From the NCBI GenBank assembly GCA_937872095.1, contig CALMNW010000022.1, positions 52,424 to 116,423 of the forward strand: 64,000 nt of DNA, in the 5' to 3' direction. The stretch's first letter is position 1; the number at the start of each line of letters is the position of its first letter. This DNA is from an uncultured Verrucomicrobiota bacterium (GTDB lineage Bacteria; Verrucomicrobiota; Kiritimatiellia; CAIQIC01; Lenti-01). The notes below the pieces were generated by a model that was not told the origin of the DNA, searched no databases, and saw only the letters and a program-made list of their open reading frames with translations. Shown one piece after another: positions 1 to 9,453 of the stretch. Position numbers and translations under genes: made by a program.

Positions 1-1
1 T

Positions 2-1396
2 CCCCAGATCTACCCGCAACCGGGCTGGGTCGAGCACGATCCCGAGGTTCTCTGGGAATCGCAGCTCGCCGTGCTGCTCGAAGCCATCGAACGCGCCGGT
101 TGCGGCCCGTCCGCCGTGGCGGCCGTCGCCGTGGCCAACCAACGCGAAACCGTCGTCGTCTGGAACCGCCGCACGGGCCAGCCGATCCACAACGCCATCG
201 TCTGGCAATGCCGCCGCACCGCCGACCGCTGCGAAGAGCTCAAGGCCCGGGGGGTTGTGGATCGAATCCGCGATAAAACCGGCCTCGTCCTCGACGCCTA
301 TTTTTCCGCCACGAAAATCGAATGGATCCTCGACCACGTCGACGGCGCCCGCGCCGCCGCCCGCCGCGGCGAGCTGCTGTGCGGCACGATCGATTCCTGG
401 CTGATCTGGAAATTGACCGGCGGCCAACGCCACGTCACCGATTTCACCAATGCCTCGCGGACGATGCTGTTCGACGTCCACGCGCTGCGCTGGGACGACG
501 AACTGCTCGACCTGTTCGGCATTCCCGTTTCCATGCTGCCGGAAGTCGTGCCGTCGTCCGGCCCCGCGGCCGTCTGCGCGCTGCCGGGCTGGAATCCGCG
601 CCAACCGGCCGTCGCGGGCATCGCCGGCGACCAGCAGGCCGCCTTGTTCGGCCAAGGTTGCTTCGAGCCGGGCCAAGCCAAGAACACGTACGGCACCGGT
701 TGCTTCCTGCTGATGAACGTCGGCGCGGACCCGGTGGTCTCCCGCCACGGGCTGCTGACCACCCTCACTGCCCAGACCCGCCCCGGCGCGCCGGCCTACG
801 CCCTCGAAGGCAGCGTCTTCATCGGCGGCGCCGTCCTCCAATGGCTGCGCGACGAACTGAAAATCCTCACCCACGCGGCGGATTCCGACCCCATCGCCCG
901 CTCGATCCCCGACACCGGCGGCGTCTATCTGGTGCCCGCCTTCGCCGGCCTCGGCGCGCCGCATTGGGACATGTACGCGCGCGGCGCGCTCCTCGGCCTC
1001 ACGCGCGGCACCGGCCGCGCCCAGATCGTGCGCGCCGCGCTGGAGTCCATCGCCTACCAGTGCGCCGACGTCGCCGCCGCCATGGCCGCCGACGGCGGCC
1101 GACCGCTCGCGGTGCTGCGGGCGGACGGCGGGGCCGCCGCCAACGATTTCCTCATGCAGTTCCAGGCCGATCTGCTCGCTTGCCCCATCGAACGCCCGGC
1201 ATGCATGGAAACCACCGCCCAAGGCGCCGCGGCCTTGGCCGCGCTGGACCTCGGCTGGCACACGCCGCAAACCCTGGCCGCGCGCCCCGCCGAAAAGACC
1301 TTCGTGCCCGTCCTCTCCGCGGAAAACCGCCAAACCCGGCTCGCCGGCTGGCGCAAGGCCGTCGCCCGCGCCGCCGATTGGGCGCGGAATCCATAG
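2..1396 (+). CDS. glpK: Glycerol kinase, 5'-truncated by window edge
   Basis: FGGY-family kinase that phosphorylates glycerol to sn-glycerol 3-phosphate with ATP in the cytoplasm. The frame is open from base 2, and residues before the first in-window start codon ([12 protein letters not shown]) are typical of the conserved N-terminal part of GlpK. About 35-40 residues, including the first phosphate-binding loop, are therefore outside the window. Visible family motifs are [44 protein letters not shown] and [12 protein letters not shown]. 464 residues are present against roughly 500 in the family. No glpF or glpD neighbour is visible downstream. Identification is secure; only the 5' end is missing. 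Confidence 0.95.
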   Translation, partial: PQIYPQPGWVEHDPEVLWESQLAVLLEAIERAGCGPSAVAAVAVANQRETVVVWNRRTGQPIHNAIVWQCRRTADRCEELKARGVVDRIRDKTGLVLDAYFSATKIEWILDHVDGARAAARRGELLCGTIDSWLIWKLTGGQRHVTDFTNASRTMLFDVHALRWDDELLDLFGIPVSMLPEVVPSSGPAAVCALPGWNPRQPAVAGIAGDQQAALFGQGCFEPGQAKNTYGTGCFLLMNVGADPVVSRHGLLTTLTAQTRPGAPAYALEGSVFIGGAVLQWLRDELKILTHAADSDPIARSIPDTGGVYLVPAFAGLGAPHWDMYARGALLGLTRGTGRAQIVRAALESIAYQCADVAAAMAADGGRPLAVLRADGGAAANDFLMQFQADLLACPIERPACMETTAQGAAALAALDLGWHTPQTLAARPAEKTFVPVLSAENRQTRLAGWRKAVARAADWARNP

Positions 1397-1436
1397 ACCG
1401 ACCGTCAATTGGAGATTGAAATCCGCGGAACAGACG

Positions 1437-2792
1437 ATGAAAATCCCCGACATGAAGCCGAAGGCCCTTGTTTGCCTGCTTTTATGGATCGGCCCAGCCG
1501 CCGGGGCCGTCGTGCCGGCCAATTTCGCCCACGTGCGCGACGTGACCGGCCCCGACCGAAGCGCGCCCGCGTTGGCCGAAATCCGCCTCGATGCCGCCGT
1601 CCTGGCCGACACCCGGACCGGGTTTCCCGACCTGCGCCTGTTCGACGACCGCTACCGCGAAATTCCTTTTCTCGTCGAACCGCTCGTCGAACCGCGCGAG
1701 CGCATCGTCCGCCAGCCCGTCGCCGCCCACGTCGGCGTAATCTACGAACTGTCCGGCAACCGCTTCGAAATCCGTTGCGACCTGGACCCCGGCGAGCCCA
1801 TGGCCAACGCCGTCGAAATCCGCACTCCCTTGCGCGATTTCATCCGCACCGTCCGGATCGCCGGCAGCGCCGACGGCCAGTTTTGGCAGGCGCTCGCGGA
1901 AGCCGAAATCTACGATTATTCCCGTTTTCTGGACTTCCGCCGCACGGTCGTGTCCCTGCCCACGAACGATTGCCGGTCGTTCCAGATCGAAGTCTCCAGC
2001 GTGGCCGCCGACCGCGCCGAACCTTTCGCCCGCCTCGTCGAGGCGGACGGCCAGGAGCCCGAGCGCGCCGAAACCATGCGCCAGGCGCCGTTCCAGATCG
2101 GAAGCATCGTGTTCTGGCAGACCGCCGCGGACGGGACCGAAAACGAACCCGTCCTGCAAGAGTGGCCGCCGGCAGACGTCGAAACCACCCGCTATCCCGC
2201 CGCCCGGACCACCGAATTCCTGCTCGCGACCCGGCGCGCCCCTTTGACGCAAGTCGAACTGGAATCCCCCGTGAGCGATTTCAACCGCCTGGTCACCGTC
2301 CAGGTTCCCAACGGCGAACGCTGGCGCACCGTTGCCGACGGCATCATTTCCCGCATCTCCGTGCCGGAGTTCGCCACGAACGCCTTGGCCGTCCGCTTTC
2401 CCGAGCAGCGCGCGGAGCGGCTGCGCGTCGTCGTGCAGCATGCCAACGAGCGGGCCGTCAAATTCAGCGGCATCCGCGCCTTCGGCCCGAGCTATCGCCT
2501 CGTCTGGATCGCCGAACCCGGCGCCCGCTACCGCCTCGCCTGCGGCGCCGAGCTCGTCGAAGCCGGCGATGCCGACGGCGCGCCGATTCAAGCCGCTCTG
2601 GCTGCCGGCGGCGTGCCCCAGCCGTGGCAACTCGCGCCGCCGGAGGGCGAGGAGCCGTTGCCGGTGATCGCGGGCGGCCCGTCGTTCTCCGACTACGTGC
2701 CCGGCGGAATCCTGCTCGGCCTCGGCGCCGGCGCCTGGTATTTCGCCGCTCGTGCCCGCAAGAAAAGCCAACATGCGCACGGCTGCCGCTGA
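1437..2792 (+). CDS. DUF3999 family secreted, membrane-anchored protein
   Basis: About 451 residues. A signal peptide is visible (MKPKALVCLLLWIGPAAGA), followed by a long extracytoplasmic region rich in beta-strand-like sequence (FAHVRDVTG, LPDLRLFDDRYREIPF-type text). One transmembrane helix lies near the C terminus (ILLGLGAGAWYFAARARKK) with a short basic tail. This architecture and the N-terminal pattern match DUF3999, whose function is unknown. I prefer the ATG at 1437 (or 1452) over the TTG at 1416, because the GGAG at 1411 is too close to that TTG. The gene starts 40 bases after glpK and is followed 27 bases later by a lipoprotein gene, so the two may be co-transcribed. Confidence 0.75.
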   Translation: MKIPDMKPKALVCLLLWIGPAAGAVVPANFAHVRDVTGPDRSAPALAEIRLDAAVLADTRTGFPDLRLFDDRYREIPFLVEPLVEPRERIVRQPVAAHVGVIYELSGNRFEIRCDLDPGEPMANAVEIRTPLRDFIRTVRIAGSADGQFWQALAEAEIYDYSRFLDFRRTVVSLPTNDCRSFQIEVSSVAADRAEPFARLVEADGQEPERAETMRQAPFQIGSIVFWQTAADGTENEPVLQEWPPADVETTRYPAARTTEFLLATRRAPLTQVELESPVSDFNRLVTVQVPNGERWRTVADGIISRISVPEFATNALAVRFPEQRAERLRVVVQHANERAVKFSGIRAFGPSYRLVWIAEPGARYRLACGAELVEAGDADGAPIQAALAAGGVPQPWQLAPPEGEEPLPVIAGGPSFSDYVPGGILLGLGAGAWYFAARARKKSQHAHGCR

Positions 2793-2819
2793 AGCGCGGC
2801 CGCGCCCAAGGAGGTCGCC

Positions 2820-3389
2820 ATGAGAAAAATCCTGTTGCCGCTGGCCGTTCTCCTGTGCGGCGCCGGCTGCGTCGTCCAATCCCTTCAGCCCTGGCTTTCC
2901 GACGAAACCCGCGTGGACGAACCGTCGCTGCTCGGCACGTGGCACGATGCCAAGGAAAAGGCCACGGCGTTCTTCAGCGAATCGGACGATTCCAACTACG
3001 ACTACAACGTCTTGATGGTAACGGACAACAAGAACACCGCACGCTTTACCGCCAGCCTCCACAAATTGGATGAGCAGTACGTGCTGACCGTCGGCCCGGA
3101 CGATCCGGACAATCTCAACGGCGTCGTGTTGCTGCCGGGCTATCTCCTGTTGAAAGTCGAATTGGACGTCGATTCGCTGAAGCTCTACGGCATCGAACTG
3201 GACACCTTCCGCGAGCGCGCGGAGAAAGCGCAGGTGACGCTGGTGCCCGAATCGAAGGACAGCGGCGACATCCTCGCCGGCGGCACCGCCGAGGTCGAGG
3301 CCTTCGTGCGCGCCCAATTGGCCGATCCGGAGTTCTTCGACGCAAAGCCCCTGTATTCCTTCCGCAAGCTCCCGGCCGCGACCCCTTAG
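2820..3389 (+). CDS. Hypothetical lipoprotein
   Basis: 189 residues. It begins with a lipoprotein signal ending in LLCGAGC, so the mature protein should be lipid-anchored at about Cys16-17. A strong ribosome binding site (AAGGAGG) lies 6 bases before the ATG. The mature part contains a 'LLGTWHDAKEKATAFF' stretch and a later 'LLPGYLLLKVELD' strand region, reminiscent of small lipocalin-like or calycin-like lipoproteins, but I do not recognise a named family. It probably forms an operon with the DUF3999 gene. It ends just before the AT-rich control region of the arsR-type gene. Confidence 0.75.
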   Translation: MRKILLPLAVLLCGAGCVVQSLQPWLSDETRVDEPSLLGTWHDAKEKATAFFSESDDSNYDYNVLMVTDNKNTARFTASLHKLDEQYVLTVGPDDPDNLNGVVLLPGYLLLKVELDVDSLKLYGIELDTFRERAEKAQVTLVPESKDSGDILAGGTAEVEAFVRAQLADPEFFDAKPLYSFRKLPAATP

Positions 3390-3392
3390 AAA

Positions 3393-3438
3393 AATATCAT
3401 ATTTCATTATTGACATATATCAGATATGATATATGTTC
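3393..3438 (+). promoter_or_regulatory. ArsR-type operator/promoter region
   Basis: This very AT-rich island stands out in GC-rich DNA. It holds TTGACA at 3410-3415 and, 16 bases later, TATGTT (3432-3437) as a possible -35/-10 pair. It also carries two inverted repeats: ATATCATAT (3393-3401) against ATATGATAT (3424-3432), and CATATATC (3414-3421) against GATATATG (3428-3435). Inverted AT-rich repeats over the promoter are usual operators of ArsR/SmtB repressors, so autoregulation by the next gene is inferred. If this promoter is used, transcription would start near the second in-frame ATG (3445). Confidence 0.55.
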
Positions 3439-3768
3439 ACGGGCATGAAAACGAACGTCCAACCTTGTCCCCAGGATCTCTCGATCGCGGATCTGGCCCG
3501 AATGGCGAAGGTGCTCAAGCTCCTCGCCCATCCGTACCGCCTCAAAATCGTCGACGTGCTCGAATCGGAGGACTCCGCCCCCGTCCACGCGCTCGTGGAC
3601 CGGCTGGACCTGCCCCAGGCCGTCGTCTCCAACCACCTGAAGAAAATGCTCCGCGCCGGGCTCGTCGAATCCGAACGCCGCGGCAAGGAAGTCTGGTATT
3701 CCCTCGGCGACCGCCGGTCCCTCACCATTTTGAACTGCATGAGAGCCAAAAAAGGAGCCCGTTCATGA
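3433..3768 (+). CDS. ArsR/SmtB-family winged-helix regulator
   Basis: 111 residues. A winged helix-turn-helix is visible: MAKVLKLLAHPYRLKIVDVL leads into the recognition helix LPQAVVSNHLKKMLRAGLVESERRGKEVWYSL. This is the classic ArsR fold that represses efflux or redox operons until a metal, persulfide or oxidant binds. Only one cysteine lies near the N terminus (PCPQD) and one near the C terminus (ILNCMRA), so the inducer cannot be read from metal-site signatures. The start may be ATG 3433 or ATG 3445. The stop overlaps the tolC-like start by four bases (ATGA), tying it to the efflux operon. Repression of its own operon is inferred from position and the palindromes at its 5' end. Confidence 0.88.
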   Translation: MFTGMKTNVQPCPQDLSIADLARMAKVLKLLAHPYRLKIVDVLESEDSAPVHALVDRLDLPQAVVSNHLKKMLRAGLVESERRGKEVWYSLGDRRSLTILNCMRAKKGARS

Positions 3769-5114
3769 AACAAGCCATCGCCCATTTCTTCGCGGCCGCC
3801 CTGCTGGCCGCGCCCGCCGCGCCAGCCGTCACCCTGGACGACGCCATCCAGGCCGCGCTCGACAACTCCCCCACCCTGCAGGCCGCCGAAAGCCGCATCG
3901 ACTCCGCCGAAGCCATGCTGAGCCAGGCGAAATCCTATTACTATCCGTCCATTGGCCTCTCCGCCACCTACGCCCGCAGCGACAATCCCCCGCAGGCGTT
4001 CATGATGACGCTCAACCAGCGGCAATTGAACATGCAGGATCCCGCGTTCAATCCGAACGAGCCCGACGACGTCGACAACCTGCGCGGCAGCATCGGCGCC
4101 CAGTGGCGGCTGTTCGATCTCCAGCGCGCCGCCGGCAAGAACATGGCCCGCTTCGGCGCCCTGGCCAGCGCGGAAGCCTTCGCCGCCGCCCGCAACCAGC
4201 TCGTGCACGACGTCGTCCGCGGCTTCTACGGCCTCCTGCAGGCCCAGGCCTTCGCCGACGTGCAAGCCCAGGCCGTCAAAAGCATCGAGGAAAGCCTGCG
4301 CATCGCCCGCGAGCGCTTCGACGCCGGCGGCGCCGTCAAGACCGACGTCCTCAATCTCGAAACCCAGCTCGCTCAGGCGAACGAAGACCTCATCAAGGCC
4401 CGCAACGGCGCGCAATTGGCCCTCGCCGCCCTCAACGCCGCCATCGGCTCGGATCTCGTCGCGGCCGACACCGTCGAAGCGCCGGATACCGCCGTTCTCG
4501 ACGCCCCGCCGCCGAAATGCACGGAGGAGCTGGCCTTCGAAAAGCGGCCCGAATTGCGCGCGGCCCGCCTGATGCGCCAGATCAAGGAACAGGACGTGAA
4601 AAAGGCCCAGGGCGGCTATGCCCCCACCGTCAGCGCCTTCGCTTCGCTCGACGAAGACAGCGGGAACGCTTCCGATTTCGAGCAAAGCTACATGGCCGGC
4701 CTGCAGGCGGAAATCAACGTCTTCGACGGCGCCCGCACCCGCGCCGCCGTCCGGGCCGCGAAGGCCGAACTCGCCGCCGCGCGGGCCGACGAAGCCAAAG
4801 CCCGCCTCAACCTGCGCCTCGACCTCCAGCAGGCTTTCCTCGGCGTCCAGGAAGCATGGGAACGCCTCGGCGTCGTCCGCAAGAGCCTCGAAACGGCCCG
4901 GGAAGCCCATCGCATCGTGCAAGAGCAATATCAGCAGGGTGCGGCCGACGTTTCCATTTTGCTGCAGACGCAGGTCGGCGTCACCGCCATGCAGACGCGC
5001 GCCGCCGCCGCCCAGTACGACTACCTGACCGCTCTCTCGAACCTGCAGCGCGCCAAAGGCGAGCTGGCCGAGAGCGCCCAGAAGTCAGAGGTCGGAGGTC
5101 AGAGGTCGAAATGA
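3765..5114 (+). CDS. TolC-family outer-membrane efflux protein
   Basis: 449 residues with a signal peptide (MKQAIAHFFAAALLAAPAAPA). Two OEP repeats of long alpha-helical sequence follow, starting with VTLDDAIQAALDNSPTLQAAE, the standard TolC repeat opening. It should form the outer-membrane duct of the RND pump encoded next. The start is fixed by AAAGGAG and the ATGA overlap with the regulator. Oddity: the last 11 residues or so (KSEVGGQRSK) are encoded by an intergenic-type AGAGGTC repeat that has replaced the natural end of the gene. Confidence 0.92.
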   Translation: MKQAIAHFFAAALLAAPAAPAVTLDDAIQAALDNSPTLQAAESRIDSAEAMLSQAKSYYYPSIGLSATYARSDNPPQAFMMTLNQRQLNMQDPAFNPNEPDDVDNLRGSIGAQWRLFDLQRAAGKNMARFGALASAEAFAAARNQLVHDVVRGFYGLLQAQAFADVQAQAVKSIEESLRIARERFDAGGAVKTDVLNLETQLAQANEDLIKARNGAQLALAALNAAIGSDLVAADTVEAPDTAVLDAPPPKCTEELAFEKRPELRAARLMRQIKEQDVKKAQGGYAPTVSAFASLDEDSGNASDFEQSYMAGLQAEINVFDGARTRAAVRAAKAELAAARADEAKARLNLRLDLQQAFLGVQEAWERLGVVRKSLETAREAHRIVQEQYQQGAADVSILLQTQVGVTAMQTRAAAAQYDYLTALSNLQRAKGELAESAQKSEVGGQRSK

Positions 5115-5160
5115 TTCCCGTTTGAACATTGGATATTGAATATTGAACATTGAACATTGA
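5081..5160 (+). repeat. Composite repeat: AGAGGTC tract plus ATTGGAT/GAACATT tract
   Basis: Bases 5081-5108 are tandem variants of AGAGGTC/GGAGGTC and run through the 3' end of the tolC-like gene. After 12 ordinary bases, 5121-5160 is made of heptads such as GAACATT, GGATATT and GAATATT. The same two families in the same order occur at the trpG-trpD junction. Confidence 0.85.
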
Positions 5161-5187
5161 CTCCCACTTCACATCGGAGGTCCAACC

Positions 5188-6234
5188 ATGAAAAACATCG
5201 CCATTCACTTCAAAAAACATCTCAAGCTGGTCATCGGCATCGTCGGCCTGGCGGCCGTCATCGCCTGGTCCGGCGGATTCCTGGCCAAGAAGGTCAAGCC
5301 CGGCCAATTTGAGCATCCCGCCGGCATCGCGGTTCCCGCCGAGGCGGCGACTTTCGCGGTCCAGGTCGAGAACGCGCCCGTGCGCGTCGAAGTCGTCGGC
5401 ACGACCGCCTCCGAAGAAAAGATCAACCTCAGCGCGCGCATTCCGGCCTATGTCGGCGAAATCTTCGCCTCCGCCGGCGACCGCGTGAAAAAAGGCCAGA
5501 AGCTCGTGGCGCTCGACGACCGCGACATCCGCCAGCAGCTCGCCGGCGCCGAAGCCCAGCTCAACCAGGCCCAGACCGAATACGAGCGCGCCAAGCAGCT
5601 CTTCGAGAAGGAAGCCACCACCCAGCAGGCGCTGACCGCCGCCGAATCCATGTATGCCGGCGCCCGCGCCCAGGTCGAACAGGTCAAGGTCATGCTGACC
5701 TACGCGCAGGTCGAATCGCCCATCGACGGCATCGTCACCGAGCGCCGCATCGAGGCGGGCGACCTCGCCAACCCCGGCATGCTCCTGCTGGCCGTCTACG
5801 ATCCGCTGCGCATGCGCCTCGAAGCCCCCGTCCCCGTCCGCCTGGTCGATCGCCTCGCGCTCGGCCAGGAGGTCGACGTCGCCCTCGAGCGCCCGGCGCG
5901 CGTCCTCAAGGGCCGCGTTTCGGAAATCGTCAGCGAAGTGGATTCCTCCAGCCGCACGCAGCTCGTCAAGGTCCACCTCGACGGCGTCGAAGGCGACGTC
6001 CTGCCCGGCACCTTCGGCCGCCTGTGGGTCGACGCCGAATCCCGCGCGGCGATCTTCGTTCCCGCCTCCGCCGTCGTCCAGATCGGCCAGCTCGCCTTCG
6101 TGCAGGCGGTCCGCGACGGCCGCGCCGTCCGCCGCCTCGTAAAGACCGGCCCCGCCCGCGACGGCCAGATCGAAATCCTCTCCGGCCTCCGCGCCGGCGA
6201 CGTCGTCCTCGTGAACCCGATCCTGGAGGGCTAG
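5188..6234 (+). CDS. RND efflux membrane fusion protein (periplasmic adaptor)
   Basis: 348 residues. A single N-terminal membrane anchor (LVIGIVGLAAVIAWSGGFLA) is followed by a barrel-sandwich/lipoyl half (RIPAYVGEIFASAGDRVKKGQKL) and a short helical hairpin (AEAQLNQAQTEYERAKQLFEKEA). The second lipoyl half (VESPIDGIVTERRIEAGDLANPG) and beta-barrel and membrane-proximal domains come after. It links the inner-membrane permease to the TolC-like duct. The start ATG is preceded by CGGAGG. It lies 73 bases after the outer-membrane gene (a repeat tract fills the gap) and 4 bases before the permease gene. Confidence 0.93.
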   Translation: MKNIAIHFKKHLKLVIGIVGLAAVIAWSGGFLAKKVKPGQFEHPAGIAVPAEAATFAVQVENAPVRVEVVGTTASEEKINLSARIPAYVGEIFASAGDRVKKGQKLVALDDRDIRQQLAGAEAQLNQAQTEYERAKQLFEKEATTQQALTAAESMYAGARAQVEQVKVMLTYAQVESPIDGIVTERRIEAGDLANPGMLLLAVYDPLRMRLEAPVPVRLVDRLALGQEVDVALERPARVLKGRVSEIVSEVDSSSRTQLVKVHLDGVEGDVLPGTFGRLWVDAESRAAIFVPASAVVQIGQLAFVQAVRDGRAVRRLVKTGPARDGQIEILSGLRAGDVVLVNPILEG

Positions 6235-6238
6235 TCCC

Positions 6239-9200
6239 ATGATGGAAGAACGGAAACATTCCTTCACCTCGTCGATCCTGCAGGCGTTCCTGAAGGGGAA
6301 CCTCTCGATCCTGCTGATCTTCATCAGCCTCGCGGCCGGCGCGGCCGCCCTCCTCATCACCCCGCGCGAAGAGGAACCCCAGATCGTCGTCCCGCTGGCC
6401 GACGTCATGGTCATGATGCCCGGCAGCTCCGCCGAAGAAGTCGAACGCCTCGTTTCCTCGCGCCTCGAAAAGCTGCTCTACCAGATCGACGGCGTCGAAT
6501 ACGTCTATTCGATGTCCCGCCCCGGCATGTCCGTGGTCACCGTCCGCTTCTTCGTCGGCGAGGACCGCGAGGACAGCCTGATCAAGGTCTACAACAAGAT
6601 CTTCCAGAACGTCGATCAGACCACGCCCGGCATCGCCGGCTGGGTCGTCAAGCCGATCGAGATCGACGACGTGCCCATCGTCAACGTCTCCCTGCACGGG
6701 GCCGGCACCGACACGCACGAGCTCTATCGCGTCGCCGAAGAGGTCGCGCAGAAGCTGCAGGGCATTCCCGACAGCGCGCGCATCACCATCCACGGCGGCG
6801 AAAAGCGGGCCGTCCACGTCTATCTCGACGTCGAGCGTCTCGCGGCCTACGGCCTCTCCCCCATGGAGATCGCCGGCGCCCTCCAGATGTCCAACGCGCA
6901 GGCCGAAAGCGGTTCCTTCTCCCAATCCGATTCTTCCATCGTGGTCGAGGCCGGTCCCTTCCTCCAGGACGTGGGCGAGGTCCGCAACCTGATGGTCGGC
7001 GTCTACCAGAACCGGCCCGTCTATCTGCGCGACGTGGCGAACGTCGAAGACGGCCCCGATGAATTGAACACCTACACCCGCCTGGGCGCGGGCCCCGCCG
7101 CCGCGCAGATCCAGCTGGGCATGGAACCCGGTCAGGTCGATCCCGCCGTCACCATCGCCGTCGCCAAGAAGAAAGGCAGCAACGCCGTCCGCGTGGCCCA
7201 ACAGGTCGCGGCCAAGCTCGACGAGCTGCGCGGCACCGTCATTCCCGACGGCATCCAGGCGACCATCGTCCGCGACTACGGCCACACCGCCAACGAAAAG
7301 GTCAACGACCTCGTCATGAACCTCGGCATGGGCATCCTGACCGTCGTCGGCCTGATCGCCCTCTCCATGAGCTGGCGCGAAGGCGTCATCGTCGGCCTGG
7401 CCATTCCCATCACCTACTCCCTCACCCTGCTGTTCAACTACCTGCTCGGCTACACCATCAACCGCGTGACCCTCTTCGCGCTGATTCTCGCGCTGGGGCT
7501 CCTCGTCGACAATCCCATCGTCGGCGTGGAAAACATCTCGCGATTCCTCTCGATGAAGAAGTACCCGCGCCTGCAAGCCGTCGCGCTCGCGATGGAAGAG
7601 GTCATGCCGCCCATCCTGCTGGCGACGCTGTCCATCATCGTCTCGTTCATCCCGATGTTCTTCATCAGCGGCATGATGGGCCCCTACATGGCGCCCATGG
7701 CCCTCAACGTGCCGCTCACGATGATCAGCTCCCTGCTCGTCGCCCTCGCCATCACGCCCTGGGTCTCCAGCAAGCTGCTCAAGGACACCGCCGCCGAAGT
7801 CGCGGCCTACGACGTCACGACCACCGGCACCTACCGCGTCTATCGCCGCCTGATGGAACCGTTCGTGTCTTCCCGCGGCCGCAGCACCGTCCTGATGTTC
7901 GTCGTCGCCGGCCTTTTCGGCTTCTCGATCTTCCTCGCCGCCTCCGGGCGCGTCCCGCTGAAGATGCTGCCGTTCGACAACAAGAACGAGATGCAGATCG
8001 TCGTGGATCTGCCCGCCGGTTCCACGCTCGAAGCCACCGACGCCGTCGTGCGCGAAGTCGAACAGTACCTCCAGACCGTTCCCGAGGTCGTCGATTTCGT
8101 CTCCACCGTCGGCGCCGGCTCGCCGATGGACTTCAACGGCCTCGTGCGCCACTACTACCTGCGCCAGGGGCCGAACCTGGCCGACGTCCGCATCAATCTC
8201 CTGCCCCGCCAACAGCGGGAAATGGGCAGCCACGCCATCGCCCTGCGCATCCGCAAGGACGTCGAGGCCATCGCCGCCCGGACCGGCGCCAAGCTCAAGA
8301 TCGTGGAAGTCCCGCCCGGACCGCCCGTCCTCTCCACCGTCGTCGCGGAAATCTACGGCCGCCCCGACCAGAGCTACGCCGAGCTCGTCGCCGCGTCCGA
8401 AGCCCTCCAGGCGCGCATGTCCGCCGCGCAGGGCGTCGTCGATATCGACGACTCCGCCGAGGAAAACCAGCAGAAGCTGTTCTTCCGCGTCGACCGCGAG
8501 AAGGCCGGCCTCAACGGCATCTCGACCGAGGACGTCGTGCGCATCCTGCGCATCGCCCTCAGCGGCATGCCCGCCGGCACCGTCCACGCCCCCCGCGAGC
8601 AAAACGAGCTGCCCATCGTCCTCCGGCTGCCGCGCGAAAAGCGTTCCGATCCCGAACGCCTGAAGACGCTCATGGTCAAGGGCCGCATGGGCAACAGCGT
8701 CCCGCTCGGCGAACTCGGCGCGTTCGAGACGGACGTCGTCGACCGCACCATCATGCACAAGAACATGGAGCGCGTGGTCTACGTCACCGCCGAAATGGCC
8801 GGCCGCGGCCCCGCCTACGCCGTCCTCGACCTGCAGGCCGACCTGGAGAAAAATCCGCTGCCGGAAGGCCTCCGCGCCGTCTGGACCGGCGAAGGCGAAT
8901 GGAAGATCACCGTGGACGTGTTCCGCGACCTCGGCATTGCCTTCTCCGCCGCCTTGCTGGCCATCTACGTCCTGCTCGTCTACGAAACCGGCTCCTACCT
9001 GCTGCCGATCATCATCATGCTTTCCATCCCGCTGACCATGATCGGCATCATGCCCGGCTTCTGGCTCCTCAACGCCCTCGGCGGCCAGACCGTCGGCGGC
9101 TATGCGGATTCCATCTTCTTCACGGCCACCGCGATGATCGGGATGATCGCCCTCGGCGGCATCGTCCAGCGCAACGCCATCATCCTCATCGACTTCATCC

Positions 9201-9451
9201 GCAGCGAAGCCGCGCGCGGGAAGTCCCTGCAGGACGCGATCATCGAAGCCGGCGCCGTGCGCTTCCGCCCGATCTTCCTGACCGCCGGCACCACCTTGCT
9301 CGGCGCCTGGCCGATCACCTTCGATCCCATCTTCAGCGGGCTGGCCTGGTCGATCATCTTCGGCCTCTTCGTTTCCACGGCCTTCACGCTGATCGTCGTC
9401 CCCGTCGCCTACGGCCTCATCTACAAGAACCAAGCTCCCACGGAGGGTTGA
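6239..9451 (+). CDS. RND efflux permease
   Basis: 1070 residues, the usual length for AcrB/CzcA-type transporters, with duplicated blocks of one plus five membrane helices and two large periplasmic loops. The N-terminal helix (SILLIFISLAAGAAALL) leads into the porter motif PGSSAEEVERLVSSRLEK. In helix 4 the sequence is LALGLLVDNPIVGVENI: the first proton-relay aspartate is present and the second is Asn. The residue matching the helix-10 lysine is Arg (GIVQRNAIILIDF). The CzcA-type metal signature (two Asp and a Glu spaced in helix 4) is incomplete, so the substrate cannot be assigned. ATG 6239 and 6242 are both possible starts. The gene is followed two bases later by a PII-like gene. Confidence 0.93.
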   Translation: MMEERKHSFTSSILQAFLKGNLSILLIFISLAAGAAALLITPREEEPQIVVPLADVMVMMPGSSAEEVERLVSSRLEKLLYQIDGVEYVYSMSRPGMSVVTVRFFVGEDREDSLIKVYNKIFQNVDQTTPGIAGWVVKPIEIDDVPIVNVSLHGAGTDTHELYRVAEEVAQKLQGIPDSARITIHGGEKRAVHVYLDVERLAAYGLSPMEIAGALQMSNAQAESGSFSQSDSSIVVEAGPFLQDVGEVRNLMVGVYQNRPVYLRDVANVEDGPDELNTYTRLGAGPAAAQIQLGMEPGQVDPAVTIAVAKKKGSNAVRVAQQVAAKLDELRGTVIPDGIQATIVRDYGHTANEKVNDLVMNLGMGILTVVGLIALSMSWREGVIVGLAIPITYSLTLLFNYLLGYTINRVTLFALILALGLLVDNPIVGVENISRFLSMKKYPRLQAVALAMEEVMPPILLATLSIIVSFIPMFFISGMMGPYMAPMALNVPLTMISSLLVALAITPWVSSKLLKDTAAEVAAYDVTTTGTYRVYRRLMEPFVSSRGRSTVLMFVVAGLFGFSIFLAASGRVPLKMLPFDNKNEMQIVVDLPAGSTLEATDAVVREVEQYLQTVPEVVDFVSTVGAGSPMDFNGLVRHYYLRQGPNLADVRINLLPRQQREMGSHAIALRIRKDVEAIAARTGAKLKIVEVPPGPPVLSTVVAEIYGRPDQSYAELVAASEALQARMSAAQGVVDIDDSAEENQQKLFFRVDREKAGLNGISTEDVVRILRIALSGMPAGTVHAPREQNELPIVLRLPREKRSDPERLKTLMVKGRMGNSVPLGELGAFETDVVDRTIMHKNMERVVYVTAEMAGRGPAYAVLDLQADLEKNPLPEGLRAVWTGEGEWKITVDVFRDLGIAFSAALLAIYVLLVYETGSYLLPIIIMLSIPLTMIGIMPGFWLLNALGGQTVGGYADSIFFTATAMIGMIALGGIVQRNAIILIDFIRSEAARGKSLQDAIIEAGAVRFRPIFLTAGTTLLGAWPITFDPIFSGLAWSIIFGLFVSTAFTLIVVPVAYGLIYKNQAPTEG

Positions 9452-9453
9452 AC

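Noticed and set aside
1482-3416. 644-residue minus-strand ORF
   Set aside because: Antisense shadow of the DUF3999 and lipoprotein genes; no motifs and no ribosome binding site.
5966-9433. 1155-residue minus-strand ORF opposite the RND permease
   Set aside because: High-GC shadow: low-complexity Asp/Gly/Val composition, and it lies opposite clear MFP and RND genes.
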